Assembly (NCBI GenBank): GCA_013298665.1
Contig: JAAFIK010000017.1
Span: 1 to 64,000 of the forward strand
Length of the DNA: 64,000 nt
DNA from: Chitinophagales bacterium
Lineage (GTDB): Bacteria > Bacteroidota > Bacteroidia > Chitinophagales > Chitinophagaceae
Direction: 5' to 3'
How positions within the stretch are numbered: position 1 is the first letter of the stretch; every line of letters begins with the position of its first letter. Below, in pieces: positions 37,923-47,511 of this stretch. The notes beneath the pieces were generated by a model. It made no database searches, was not told the origin of the DNA, and worked only from the letters and a program-made list of their open reading frames with translations. The translations under genes were made by a program, and so were the position numbers.

Positions 37923-39860
37923 TTATTTAAGCAGGGTTTTAAATACTGCTTCATCAATTTTAACAGGGTATTTTTTCCTGAGTACATCCACCCACTCCTC
38001 TTCAAGTTGTAACTGATAATCATTGATCACAAGACCGCGGGCCTCCTCAAAACTCCTCTGCTGCCCGGCTGGATACAGACGCAGTATCTTCACAAAAATT
38101 GCTGTACCATCCGTATTATTAACCAGGGGTTCTCCAATCATACCTGGGGTGGCTTTTGTGCCTTCGGCCAGGGGTACCTGGTTAAGTTCATACCTGGCAG
38201 AGTCGGCCTGTATAGCGCCCGAAGAAGAATCGGCAACCGCTTTCCAGGACCAGCCGTTTTTGAGTAATGCAATGCCATCAGTTGCGGCTTTGCTGTTGCT
38301 GCAATTGAACACCAGCACATCCGCGCTTTCCGGCCAGAGATAACTGCTCTTCTTATTCCTGTACAATTTTGTCAGACCTGCAGAGTCATTTGCAGCCTTA
38401 CTCCACACATTACGCTCCATGATTTCAAAAAGCATATTGCCTTCCCTGAACTCCTGCATCTGGTATTTAAAGTCTGGGTTGTATTCTTCCAGGTGCTTTT
38501 TGTAGTATTCCAATGCCGTAGCTTCCTTATATTTCTGCAGCAGATCGGTATTGGACTCATTGCGGTACAATTCGGAAGACTTATAATCATACACAAAATT
38601 CAGAAAGTCGCCTGCGGTTATACTGCTTTTAGTAAAGGAAAAGATGGGCTTATTACTGATGGCAAAACCGCGGATCGCCGTTGGTGCCATGCCTGGTTTT
38701 ACGCTATCAGCCATCCGGAAAAGATCTGCATCCTTCACCCGCAGGTTACGTTTATAACCAACCTTTACAATAACATCGCGGATGAATTTTTCTCTGGCGG
38801 CTGCCACCCGGTCATCCTGCAATACTTTTTGCTTCAGCTCATATTGATAACCGGCATCATTAGGATCGGAGGGGGTCGGCACCTGGCTGATCCGTTTTAC
38901 AATATGGTAACCAAAGGGGGTTAGGATGGGCTTTGAAATTTCACCGTCTTTCTTCAATTTAAATACTTCATTCTCAAAAGAAGCGTCAAAACGTCCGGTA
39001 CCAAATTCAGGGAGTTCACCACCGTTCAGGTACGTAAGTTTATCCTGGCTGAACTCTTTGGCGAGTGTTGCAAAATTGCCTCCTTTAGCCAATTCACGAC
39101 CCAGAGAATCTGCTTTGGCTTTGTAATCGTCGGCACTGAAAGAGGTACCCTCAGGTGGAAAAGCCAGCAATATCTGTGCTACCTTCCATTTACCGGCACT
39201 CTTTCTTTCATCCACCACTTTAAAAATATGCCAACCCGATTTAGAGCGGTAAGGCTGACTCGCTTCCCCCGGCTTTAATCCGAAAATAACCGTTTCATAT
39301 TGATAAGGCAGTGAAAACCCGGTTATAAAACCAAGATCAGCTTGTTTTACAGGAAACCCTTTACCCGACACTTCACTGGCAATACCCCCATAATTGGTAT
39401 TGCCTTTTTTAAGGGCCTCATACACTTCCCCGATGGCTTTCACCGCACGAAGCGTATCTGTGGCCAACATTTTCGTGTCAACTGCCGCATAGAAATGTAT
39501 CACCCGCAAGTCTTTCTGGCTGCGGTCAAATGCCTCTTTAACCAATTCATTTACGCCATGTTCGTCATTCATATAACTCTCCTGCACCTGGTTGCGGAAA
39601 TTGGCCACATCAGCCTTCAGGGTTTCGAGTGTATCAAGCCTCAATACAGATGCCGCCTTTACTTTCAGCTTAAACCGGATGTAGAGATCGAGGTATTCAC
39701 GCAGTGCCTTCTCCTTATCGGTAACGGGGGTTTTATTTTTATTATAGGCACGCAACAACTCTTGCGGATCCACTTTATCACCGCCGTAAGTAAAAATGGG
39801 TTGTGCCGAAGCCATTACTCCGGTAAGCACAAATGCCAGCAAAAAAAATAATTTTCTCAT
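37923..39860 (-). CDS. Periplasmic peptidylprolyl isomerase with two parvulin domains
   Basis: A 645-residue exported folding factor. A signal peptide (MRKLFFLLAFVLTGVMASA) precedes a SurA-like N-terminal helical region. Two parvulin domains follow, at about 120-230 (GFITGFSLPYQYE, SGWHIFKV) and 230-340 (FGTGRFDASFENEV, FGYHIVKR). The C-terminal 280 residues are helical with no motif I can name. It lies 22 nt after a thioredoxin-like gene on the same strand, so both may serve envelope protein folding. Confidence 0.85.
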   Translation of the reverse strand: MRKLFFLLAFVLTGVMASAQPIFTYGGDKVDPQELLRAYNKNKTPVTDKEKALREYLDLYIRFKLKVKAASVLRLDTLETLKADVANFRNQVQESYMNDEHGVNELVKEAFDRSQKDLRVIHFYAAVDTKMLATDTLRAVKAIGEVYEALKKGNTNYGGIASEVSGKGFPVKQADLGFITGFSLPYQYETVIFGLKPGEASQPYRSKSGWHIFKVVDERKSAGKWKVAQILLAFPPEGTSFSADDYKAKADSLGRELAKGGNFATLAKEFSQDKLTYLNGGELPEFGTGRFDASFENEVFKLKKDGEISKPILTPFGYHIVKRISQVPTPSDPNDAGYQYELKQKVLQDDRVAAAREKFIRDVIVKVGYKRNLRVKDADLFRMADSVKPGMAPTAIRGFAISNKPIFSFTKSSITAGDFLNFVYDYKSSELYRNESNTDLLQKYKEATALEYYKKHLEEYNPDFKYQMQEFREGNMLFEIMERNVWSKAANDSAGLTKLYRNKKSSYLWPESADVLVFNCSNSKAATDGIALLKNGWSWKAVADSSSGAIQADSARYELNQVPLAEGTKATPGMIGEPLVNNTDGTAIFVKILRLYPAGQQRSFEEARGLVINDYQLQLEEEWVDVLRKKYPVKIDEAVFKTLLK

Positions 39861-39882
39861 AATCTGTTCTGTTAGTGTTTTA

Positions 39883-41310
39883 TTACTTCTTCCACTTTTC
39901 TTTTAGTACTTCGTTCAACTGATCCCAACTCAGGCCTTTTGCAACAATTCGTTTCTCTTTGTCCAGCAGGTAAAGTTTAGGCGTTTGCGTAACATCGTAC
40001 AACTGCCGGTAAGGTGGCCTTTGCGCTGCAGCTTCCGCATCAGCCATTGCTTTTGTCTGGTAAACGTGTATCCAGTCGCCCAAATGATGGTCGCGGATAT
40101 AAGCTACCCAATCCTTCTTCACATCTTCGGTAAGAATGGCATAGATTTTCAGGTTGTGCGATTTCCAGGACAACTGATAAACAGAGTCCAGTTTTGGAAC
40201 CACTTCCTTACAATGACCACAGGTGGGATCCCAGAAGCAGACCACCGTATAGTCGGCATTCACGTCATACAAGGCAGCAGGCTTACCTGTACTATCAATC
40301 AGTTCAAGGTTCGCTGCCTTTTCGCCGATCAGGTTGGCCATGAGCATATAGGCCCTGCGACTGAGTGACTGCATCTGCTTTTCGTTGAGCCATGGACTAA
40401 GACCCTTGGAGTGATACTTTTCAAACAGGTGCACAAAAATGGCGTCCTGTCCCATGTACTTCGGATTATAATACTCGTCCGAAACCCAATTGAGGATATA
40501 CTTGTACAGCTCTGGGGCAGATCTTGCGAGCAGCAGTTTATAATCAACATCCTGAATGATACTGTCTGCCGACTGTATGATTACCTCCCGGTAATACCTT
40601 TCCAGCCGGGGCAGGAAAAAGGGTGTACGCAGCACACGTTCATCCATAAATGTCAGGCCATCCCAGTAATGCGCTTTGTAGTACCTGTAATTGATCAGCG
40701 AGTCTTCATGTGTAAGCGGAATCCTGATCGGGATTTCAGGCTCCTGCATGGCATTAAGTAATACTGCCATCATACTTTTGGGCTGTTTGGTCATTATGCC
40801 CTTACGGTATTCATTCAGTTCCCTGTTATACTTATTGTAATTGGCTTCATATAATACGGAGTCGGTCTTTGTCCGGGCCTGGGCATAACCCATTTTTGCC
40901 TCCTGCAACTGCTTGCCCTTTACAGACACAAAACGCTGGTATTGGGTAAACAGGATGTTTTCCCTGGATCCGGTGACCGTCACCTTGTTCAGCAGATCAC
41001 TGGTATCCGTCACAACAATTGCGATCTTTTGCTCCTTATCCACAAAAAAATCAAAACTTTGGCGCTTTCCGGGCAATACGATTACATAAATACCCCCGGG
41101 AAGTTTGCTTTTCCCCTTAAAAATGGCCAATCCCTTATTGCTCAGGGCCGCCGAGTCCTGTACCGTAAGGGCCGCCCCCATACGGTAAGTGAGATAAGCC
41201 AGGCCACTCTTATATTGCGGAGCCCTCAGGCTAACCTCATAGCCCTGGCCAAAACCAGTTGCTGCAAGCAGGAGCAATACTGCTGTAAATATGCTTTTAT
41301 ATTGTTTCAT
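39883..41310 (-). CDS. Thioredoxin-like (TlpA-type) protein with DUF4369/DUF5106-type N-terminus
   Basis: A 475-residue exported redox protein. After a signal peptide come a beta-rich DUF4369-like domain (about 20-110) and a helical DUF5106-like middle. The C-terminal redoxin domain (about 335-475) has the active site CGHC in CFWDPTCGHCKEVVP. This layout is typical of Bacteroidota periplasmic thiol oxidoreductases. I chose MKQYKSIF at 41310; an in-frame ATG four codons upstream is possible. It is followed by the parvulin gene. Confidence 0.85.
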   Translation of the reverse strand: MKQYKSIFTAVLLLLAATGFGQGYEVSLRAPQYKSGLAYLTYRMGAALTVQDSAALSNKGLAIFKGKSKLPGGIYVIVLPGKRQSFDFFVDKEQKIAIVVTDTSDLLNKVTVTGSRENILFTQYQRFVSVKGKQLQEAKMGYAQARTKTDSVLYEANYNKYNRELNEYRKGIMTKQPKSMMAVLLNAMQEPEIPIRIPLTHEDSLINYRYYKAHYWDGLTFMDERVLRTPFFLPRLERYYREVIIQSADSIIQDVDYKLLLARSAPELYKYILNWVSDEYYNPKYMGQDAIFVHLFEKYHSKGLSPWLNEKQMQSLSRRAYMLMANLIGEKAANLELIDSTGKPAALYDVNADYTVVCFWDPTCGHCKEVVPKLDSVYQLSWKSHNLKIYAILTEDVKKDWVAYIRDHHLGDWIHVYQTKAMADAEAAAQRPPYRQLYDVTQTPKLYLLDKEKRIVAKGLSWDQLNEVLKEKWKK

Positions 41311-41415
41311 ACAGGATTGCAAATGTATTCAAAAACGGCTTTTGAAATGCTTTTATTATGCCATAACCCTTGAGATTGGAGAAGCCTGAACCCTGTCGTT
41401 TCCCTTTTGTATCCG

Positions 41416-41423
41416 TAATTTTG
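41416..41423 (+). promoter_or_regulatory. -7 box of the rlmD promoter
   Basis: TAATTTTG is an exact TAnnTTTG box ending 6 nt before ATG 41430. The mRNA would be nearly leaderless, and the in-frame start at 41370 would lie upstream of the promoter. Confidence 0.55.
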
Positions 41424-41429
41424 CGCCTT

Positions 41430-42851
41430 ATGGCCAGAAAAAAGAAAGTTACCCTGCAAGATGTACTGGTAACCGATTATGCAGCAGAAGGGAAATCCAT
41501 CGCCAAACATGAGGGGAAAGTGATTTTTATTGAGCAAGCCGTTCCCGGTGATGTGGTGGATTTGCTGCTCACCAAAAACAAGCGTGATTGGGCAGAGGGG
41601 CTTGTACTGGGTTACAAAAGCTACTCTCCGCAACGGGTAAACCCTGTCTGCACGCACTTTGGCACCTGCGGAGGTTGTCAATGGCAGATGCTGCCTTACC
41701 CGCAACAGCTCTTGTACAAACAGCAACAGGCAGCGCAACAGCTTCAGCGCATCAGCAAGGTGGCATTACCGGAAATACTCCCCATCGCCGGAGCGGTAAA
41801 AGCGATGGGCTACAGAAACAAAATGGAATATACTTTTGGAAACAAACGTTTTATTCCCCGTAAAGAACTTGATGCCGCAGCCGGAGCCGTGATTACAGGT
41901 GATGAAAACTTTGCGGGAGCCGCGGGTTTTCATGCACGGGGCGTGTTCGATAAGGTTGTCGATATTACCGCATGTCATCTCCAGCCCGAGCCTGGTAATG
42001 CAATACGGTTATGGGTCAGGCAATACGCCATCGACCGGAAGTTGTCTTTTTATGATATCAAACAACACACCGGTTTTATGCGCAATATGCAATTGCGTAT
42101 CTGTACCACCGGCGAAGTGATGGTTAACCTTATTTTTGGCGAGGCCGGCATGGAGCAGATCACCCCCATGCTTGAAGCACTGCTGAAAGCCTTCCCCGCA
42201 ATCACGACCCTGCTTTATACCATTAACCTCAAGTGGAACGACAGCATTAATGACCTGCATCCGCATATATTTTATGGAAAGGGCTATGTGATTGAAAAAT
42301 TAGAGGACCTGATGTTTAAGATCAGCCCTAAATCTTTTTTTCAGACCAATACCCAACAGGGCGAACAACTCTACAGCATCGCACGGAACTTTGCTGCCCT
42401 TACCGGCAGGGAGATTGTATATGATCTTTATTGTGGTACAGGCAGTATTGGTATTTTCGTGAGTCGCCAGGCCGCGAAAATTATCGGGGTGGAAGTAATT
42501 CCCGAAGCCATTGCTGACGCCAGGGAAAATGCCGCGCTCAATGGAATTGATCATGCACATTTTTTTGCGGGTGACGTGATTGAAGTCTGTACTGACGATT
42601 TTTTTACCACACACGGCCGGCCGGATGTGATCATTACTGACCCGCCACGCGCAGGTATGCATGAAAAGCTGGTTAATAAACTGCTGGATATTGCTGCACC
42701 GGTAATTGTATATGTCAGTTGTAATGTGGCTACACAGGCACGCGATATTGGTCTGCTTTCACAAAAATATAAGGTGGAGAAAGTGCAGCCGGTAGATATG
42801 TTTCCGCAAACCCATCACATCGAATGCGTGGCTTTGTTAAAATTGAAATAA
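41430..42851 (+). CDS. rlmD: 23S rRNA (uracil-5-)-methyltransferase RlmD
   Basis: A 473-residue class I methyltransferase that methylates a uracil of 23S rRNA. A short TRAM-like N-terminus precedes three cluster Cys at C74, C80 and C83 (CTHFGTCGGC), with a fourth further on, for a 4Fe-4S cluster. The SAM-binding block is YDLYCGTGSIGIF, and the catalytic Cys is in YVSCNVATQARD. ATG 41430 is supported by the promoter box just upstream. The specific target U1939 is inferred from family naming; RlmC/TrmA-type activity is possible. Confidence 0.88.
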   Translation: MARKKKVTLQDVLVTDYAAEGKSIAKHEGKVIFIEQAVPGDVVDLLLTKNKRDWAEGLVLGYKSYSPQRVNPVCTHFGTCGGCQWQMLPYPQQLLYKQQQAAQQLQRISKVALPEILPIAGAVKAMGYRNKMEYTFGNKRFIPRKELDAAAGAVITGDENFAGAAGFHARGVFDKVVDITACHLQPEPGNAIRLWVRQYAIDRKLSFYDIKQHTGFMRNMQLRICTTGEVMVNLIFGEAGMEQITPMLEALLKAFPAITTLLYTINLKWNDSINDLHPHIFYGKGYVIEKLEDLMFKISPKSFFQTNTQQGEQLYSIARNFAALTGREIVYDLYCGTGSIGIFVSRQAAKIIGVEVIPEAIADARENAALNGIDHAHFFAGDVIEVCTDDFFTTHGRPDVIITDPPRAGMHEKLVNKLLDIAAPVIVYVSCNVATQARDIGLLSQKYKVEKVQPVDMFPQTHHIECVALLKLK

Positions 42852-42860
42852 CTTTATGCT

Positions 42861-43535
42861 ATGGCATACTATAACTCCGGTAATTCCATTCAACGTAACA
42901 ACCCGGTTGTATTCAATTTAATTATCATCAACGTGCTGGTACTGGCCGCACAGCACATTGTTACCCAGTTTGATATCACCACATGGGGTGCCCTGCATTA
43001 TTTTAAAAGTAATGGATTCAAGCCCCACCAATTGATTACCCACATGTTTCTTCACGACAAAGCCAGCTTTGCACACATCATTTTTAATATGCTGGCTTTA
43101 TGGATGTTCGGGGCAATACTGGAACGCTTCTGGGGATCAAAAAAATTTCTCATCTTTTACCTGGTTTGCGGCCTGGGCTCCGCAATACTGGTGCAGTTTA
43201 CCATTCCATTCAGCGCAGAGCAGGTAGCCAATGCACAGCATATCCCCGTTTCGATCGTTGAAGAGCTGTATCAGTCAATCGGTGCATCGGGCGCTATCAT
43301 GGGCGTGATGGCAGCTTTTGCCTATCTTTTCCCCAATACCGAATTGTTTATGTTCCTGATTCCTGTGCCGATCAAGGCTAAGTTTGCGATACCCATCATG
43401 GCATTAATCGACCTGTTTGGTGGTCTTTACCGTATAGAGGGCGACTCCATCGGTCACTTTGCGCACCTTGGCGGGGCTTTGGTTGGCTTTTTGCTCGTCT
43501 TATACTGGAATAAAAACAGGAAGACCTTTTATTAA
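42861..43535 (+). CDS. Rhomboid-family intramembrane serine protease
   Basis: A 224-residue multi-pass membrane protease. The catalytic dyad is complete: S143 in GASGAIMG and H202 in FAHLGG. The H72-X3-N76 motif (AHIIFNM) and six or so hydrophobic segments complete the rhomboid core. It lies 9 nt after rlmD. A related gene that has lost all these catalytic residues follows at 43588. Confidence 0.92.
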   Translation: MAYYNSGNSIQRNNPVVFNLIIINVLVLAAQHIVTQFDITTWGALHYFKSNGFKPHQLITHMFLHDKASFAHIIFNMLALWMFGAILERFWGSKKFLIFYLVCGLGSAILVQFTIPFSAEQVANAQHIPVSIVEELYQSIGASGAIMGVMAAFAYLFPNTELFMFLIPVPIKAKFAIPIMALIDLFGGLYRIEGDSIGHFAHLGGALVGFLLVLYWNKNRKTFY

Positions 43536-43561
43536 ACCGGTTGTCAAACCGGTACATTGCC

Positions 43562-43569
43562 TAACTTTG
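43562..43569 (+). promoter_or_regulatory. -7 box ahead of the second rhomboid-like gene
   Basis: TAACTTTG is an exact TAnnTTTG match, 18 nt before ATG 43588. It suggests the pseudoprotease gene can be transcribed apart from the active rhomboid. Confidence 0.5.
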
Positions 43570-43587
43570 CAGGTAAATACATGAACA

Positions 43588-44532
43588 ATGGGGGAGTCTG
43601 AACGATATCAGGATTACCAGCGTTACAGCCGACGCCGGAGAACGATTCTCCTTGGTGCTGAAAACAACGCGCTGCTTTGGCTGACTGCCATAAATATAGT
43701 TGCTTTTCTCATCCTGCTTTTTATCAGCATCTCTTATACATTTACCGATGGCGGCACGCAGGCTTTTAATAATAACGCGATGCCATTTTTCCGGATGCCT
43801 GCACAATTAGGCTTACTCAGCGAAAAGCCATGGACTTTTTTCACCTATATGTTTACTGACGATAACGTAATCCGCCTCATCAGTAATATGTTATGGCTAT
43901 GGGCATTCGGACGTATCATGCAGGAGTTAACAGGCAATAGTAAGCTGATTCCGATTTTTATTTACGGAGGTTTGGCAGGCGCTGTTCTTTTTATTGCGGC
44001 CTACTATATTTTTCCCCAGATTGCTGCTGACAGACCTGGGGCGGCACTTATCGGTGCCAATCCTGCCGTAATGGCGGTTGCGGCGGCGGCAACCACCCTT
44101 GCACCTGATTACCGTTTTTTCCGTAACCTGGGTAATGGCATACCCATTTGGGTATTGTTGCTTATTTACATACTGGTCGCTTTTGCAGGTATAGCCAGCC
44201 ATGGTGCCGGATACAGCCTTGCCACGCTGGGCGGAGCCGCTGCCGGTTTTTGCTTTGTTGTATTCCTTCGGCGCGGACGGGATGGCAGCATCTGGATGTT
44301 AAAGTTTCACCATTGGATCACTAATCTTTTTACCCCGGCACCCTCGCCCAATACTACCGAGAAAGACAAAATCTTTTACAACAGCCCCAACCGCAGCCCA
44401 TATACCAAAACGGCAAACATCACTCAACAGCGGGTAGATGAAATTCTGGATAAAATCAGCCAGCAAGGTTATCATTTCCTTACAGAAGAAGAGAAAAATA
44501 TTCTGAAAAAAGCTGCCGAACTGGATCTCTAA
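43588..44532 (+). CDS. Inactive rhomboid-like membrane protein
   Basis: A 314-residue rhomboid-fold protein. The aligned active-site serine is Asn (GANPAVMA, N158), the catalytic His is Thr (LATLGG, T213) and the His of the HxxxN motif is Arg (RLISNM, R96). It therefore should not cut peptides, like eukaryotic iRhoms and derlins. The membrane core is followed by a polar C-terminal tail (about 240-314) with a conserved-looking end LTEEEKNILKKAAE. It sits 52 nt after the active paralogue. It may regulate that enzyme or bind its substrates; this is inference. Confidence 0.82.
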   Translation: MGESERYQDYQRYSRRRRTILLGAENNALLWLTAINIVAFLILLFISISYTFTDGGTQAFNNNAMPFFRMPAQLGLLSEKPWTFFTYMFTDDNVIRLISNMLWLWAFGRIMQELTGNSKLIPIFIYGGLAGAVLFIAAYYIFPQIAADRPGAALIGANPAVMAVAAAATTLAPDYRFFRNLGNGIPIWVLLLIYILVAFAGIASHGAGYSLATLGGAAAGFCFVVFLRRGRDGSIWMLKFHHWITNLFTPAPSPNTTEKDKIFYNSPNRSPYTKTANITQQRVDEILDKISQQGYHFLTEEEKNILKKAAELDL

Positions 44533-44612
44533 CCATTTAGCACTTCATTTGGGCAACACGCCAAAAAATCGGTACTTTCGGTATTGTAAATAAACCTTTT
44601 CCGATAGCAAGC

Positions 44613-45737
44613 ATGCCAAAAAGTATTTTCAGGAGGCTTACAAAAAAATTTTTCATCATAGCCAATATTGTTGTGGCCATCCTGTACCTGCTGGGCAGCT
44701 ATGTATATTGGCTCAATCCCGCGCATTGGTGGTGGCTCGGGTTACTCAATCTCGGTGCCTTTTACCTGTTGCTGCTGTTGCTGCTCTTTCTCCTTTTCTG
44801 GTGCTTTGCCAAACCACGCTGGAGTTTGTTGTCAATTATTGCCATTGCGGCGGGTTTTCCTTCGCTGCGGCAAATGATTGCCATGCGTTTGCCTGGTCAA
44901 TTTGCCATGACACAAAGCGCCGGTAGCACAAGGGTTATGAGCTGGAATGTTGAGCATTTTGATATCCTTAAGCACAAAACGCATCCCGAAAACAAACAGG
45001 TTATGCTGGACCTTATCAAAAATTACCACCCGGATATTGCCTGTTTCCAGGAAATGGTGGGAGCCGATACCGATAGCCGGGCCATCAACTATATTCCGGA
45101 CATACTGAAGCAAACCGGTTTTTCTGATTATCATTATGCTTACAACACCAAGCTGGACTTTGATGCCAATCATCACTTTGGTATCATGATCGCCTCCCGC
45201 TTTCCCATCATCAACAAACAGATGATCAGCTTTCCGCCAAACGATTACAACTCGATTTTTCAATACGCAGATATTGTGGCGGGGCAGGATACCGTAAGGG
45301 TTTTTAACATTCACCTGCAATCGCTGAGGTTTACCAATAATAACCGCAAATACCTGGATAATCCCACAATCAATGATGATAATGCTGTAAAGGAGTCAAG
45401 AAGCATCATCAGCAAACTCAAGCTTGGTTTTATAAAGCGCGGCATCCAGGCCGATCGTATTCACGAGCTGATTAAGCAGAGCCCCTACCCGGTTATTGTA
45501 TGTGGCGACCTGAACGATCTCCCCAACTCATATGCCTATCATACCATTGGCAGCGGTTTGCAAAATGCGTTTGCGGAAAAGGGGAGCGGGCTGGGACGTA
45601 CATTCACCAGTATTTCTCCAACACTCCGGATAGACAATATTTTCGCCGGCACAACCATGGATGTTATTCAATATACGCGTATTGCCCGTCAACTGAGCGA
45701 TCACTTTCCGGTGGTGGCCGATGTCAAAATAAAATAA
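44613..45737 (+). CDS. Endonuclease/exonuclease/phosphatase-family protein, membrane-anchored
   Basis: A 374-residue protein with three N-terminal hydrophobic segments (about 9-95) followed by an EEP catalytic domain. Motifs seen are MSWNVEHFD, ACFQEMVG, NIHLQS, CGDLNDLPN and the final SDHFPVVAD, the metal-binding and catalytic set. The catalytic domain would face the periplasm or cell exterior. Members include DNases, phosphodiesterases and sphingomyelinases; the substrate cannot be told. Confidence 0.87.
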   Translation: MPKSIFRRLTKKFFIIANIVVAILYLLGSYVYWLNPAHWWWLGLLNLGAFYLLLLLLLFLLFWCFAKPRWSLLSIIAIAAGFPSLRQMIAMRLPGQFAMTQSAGSTRVMSWNVEHFDILKHKTHPENKQVMLDLIKNYHPDIACFQEMVGADTDSRAINYIPDILKQTGFSDYHYAYNTKLDFDANHHFGIMIASRFPIINKQMISFPPNDYNSIFQYADIVAGQDTVRVFNIHLQSLRFTNNNRKYLDNPTINDDNAVKESRSIISKLKLGFIKRGIQADRIHELIKQSPYPVIVCGDLNDLPNSYAYHTIGSGLQNAFAEKGSGLGRTFTSISPTLRIDNIFAGTTMDVIQYTRIARQLSDHFPVVADVKIK

Positions 45738-45820
45738 CAATCCGGGTGTTTGCAGAGAAACGCTTTGCATCGTGTCACATATTTTTCAGATAACAAAATG
45801 CTTTCTTTCGCAAAAATCCC

Positions 45821-45828
45821 TATTTTTG
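45821..45828 (+). promoter_or_regulatory. -7 box of the Cys-leader peptide
   Basis: TATTTTTG is an exact TAnnTTTG match, ending 10 nt before ATG 45839. A transcript starting here would have almost no leader in front of the peptide. No good -33 element was found. Confidence 0.5.
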
Positions 45829-45838
45829 AGGTACTGAG

Positions 45839-45898
45839 ATGATCAATACATTATTTACATATCACCACTCCTGCTGTTGCCCTTGCGGCTGCATATAA
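45839..45898 (+). CDS. Cys-rich 19-residue leader peptide upstream of cysS
   Basis: ATG 45839 to TAA 45896-45898 encodes MINTLFTYHHSCCCPCGCI. Five of seven codons near the end are Cys (TGC TGT TGC CCT TGC GGC TGC). A run of scarce-amino-acid codons close to a start is the hallmark of translation-dependent leader peptides. It lies 107 nt before cysS, the gene for charging tRNA-Cys. It could also be a metal-binding peptide. A second -7 box at 45924-45931 means cysS may have its own promoter, which complicates a simple attenuation model. Confidence 0.6.
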   Translation: MINTLFTYHHSCCCPCGCI

Positions 45899-45923
45899 TT
45901 TTCTCAGAACCCTGTTCTTCTTA

Positions 45924-45931
45924 TATTTTTG
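45924..45931 (+). promoter_or_regulatory. -7 box between the leader peptide and cysS
   Basis: TATTTTTG matches TAnnTTTG exactly. It would give cysS a leader of about 70 nt that includes TCCGG-N10-CCGGA, a short hairpin. Confidence 0.45.
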
Positions 45932-46005
45932 TAGTTGCTCACATCATTTTCCGGAAATATTGTCCCGGATGCTGATACAGTAAAATCATAAAATCAATCA
46001 TTACC

Positions 46006-47496
46006 ATGTCACTTAAAGTATATAATTCTTATACCCGTACCAAAGAAATTTTTGAACCCCTTACACCGGGCCATGTAGGTATGTATGTTTGCGGCCCCAC
46101 TGTAAGCGGTGAAAGCCACCTGGGTCATGCACGGCCTTTTATCACCTTTGATATTATTTACCGTTATTTGTTGCACCTCGGATACAAAGTGCGTTATGTA
46201 CGCAACATCACCGATGCGGGCCATTTTGAGGAAGAGGGTCGTGATGCAGAAGATAAGATTTCGAAGAAAGCAGTACTGGAACGATTAGAGCCGATGGAGC
46301 TGGTGCAGAAATACACCAACCTTTTTCACTGGGCTATGAAACAGCTCAACAACCATGAACCCAGTATTGAACCCACTGCCACCGGGCATATTGTAGAGCA
46401 GCTCAACATGATCCAAACGATCATTGATGCCGGCTATGCCTATGAAACCAATGGTTCTGTTTATTTTGACGTGAAAAAGTATGCTGCCAGTCACGACTAT
46501 GGCAAACTCAGCGGCCGTGTGCTTGACGACCTGCTGGAAACCACGCGCGAACTTGATGGACAGGAAGAAAAGCGCGACCGTGCCGATTTCGCCCTGTGGA
46601 AAGCTGCTCCACCGGAGCACATCATGCGCTGGCGCAGTCCGTGGGGTGAGGGTTTCCCGGGTTGGCATATTGAATGTTCGGCTATGGCCACCAAGTACCT
46701 TGGCGCACAATTCGATATTCATGGGGGAGGGATGGATCTCATGTTTCCACACCATGAAAGCGAGATAGCACAAAGTACCATCTGCAACCATCATACCCCG
46801 GCAAAATACTGGCTGCATAACAATATGATCACGGTTGGTGGTAAAAAAATGGGCAAGAGTTACAACAACCACATCAAACTCACTGAAATGTTCAGCGGTA
46901 ATCATCACCTGCTTACGCAACCGTTCAGCCCGATGACCATCCGCTTCTTTATACTGCAGACGCATTACAGGAGTACGCTCGACTTCAGCAGCGAGGCATT
47001 GGCAGGTGCTGAAAAAGGCTTGAAAAGACTCTGGGAGGCGTATACATTACTACAACAATTGCCCGCTGAACATAGTGGTGAGGCTGCGGATCCTGCATTG
47101 GACGAGCGTTGCAAATCGCTGATCCTTGCTTTTGATGAGTTTATGAACGACGATTTCAGTACGGCCAAAGTATTGGCGAATATGTTTGAACTCGTACCCG
47201 TAGTTAATTCGCTTAAAGACGGGCATATAAAAAGGGATGCAGTTGCTGCTGATACAATACGACTCATGCAACAAAAATTTCGTATTTATCTGGAAGATAT
47301 TTTTGGTCTGGTACAGGAGCAGGCAGCAGACAACAGTAAGCTTGCAGGGGTTATGCAGTTGCTGATCGACATCCGCGGGGAAGCAAAAAGCAAGAAAGAT
47401 TTTGTAACATCGGATAAAATCAGGAATCAATTGACCGGGCTGGGTATCCTTTTAAAAGACGAGAAAGACGGCAGCGTAAACTGGACGCTTGCCTGA
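46006..47496 (+). CDS. cysS: Cysteinyl-tRNA synthetase
   Basis: A 496-residue class I synthetase that charges tRNA-Cys. The HIGH motif is SHLGHARP near residue 38, and the KMSKS loop is KKMGKSYN at about 285. Zinc-site residues are present in MYVCGPTV and GWHIECSAM, with the following HHESE. The C-terminal helical anticodon-binding domain is complete. A Cys-rich leader peptide lies upstream. Confidence 0.96.
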   Translation: MSLKVYNSYTRTKEIFEPLTPGHVGMYVCGPTVSGESHLGHARPFITFDIIYRYLLHLGYKVRYVRNITDAGHFEEEGRDAEDKISKKAVLERLEPMELVQKYTNLFHWAMKQLNNHEPSIEPTATGHIVEQLNMIQTIIDAGYAYETNGSVYFDVKKYAASHDYGKLSGRVLDDLLETTRELDGQEEKRDRADFALWKAAPPEHIMRWRSPWGEGFPGWHIECSAMATKYLGAQFDIHGGGMDLMFPHHESEIAQSTICNHHTPAKYWLHNNMITVGGKKMGKSYNNHIKLTEMFSGNHHLLTQPFSPMTIRFFILQTHYRSTLDFSSEALAGAEKGLKRLWEAYTLLQQLPAEHSGEAADPALDERCKSLILAFDEFMNDDFSTAKVLANMFELVPVVNSLKDGHIKRDAVAADTIRLMQQKFRIYLEDIFGLVQEQAADNSKLAGVMQLLIDIRGEAKSKKDFVTSDKIRNQLTGLGILLKDEKDGSVNWTLA

Positions 47497-47511
47497 TCAT
47501 AAAAATATACT

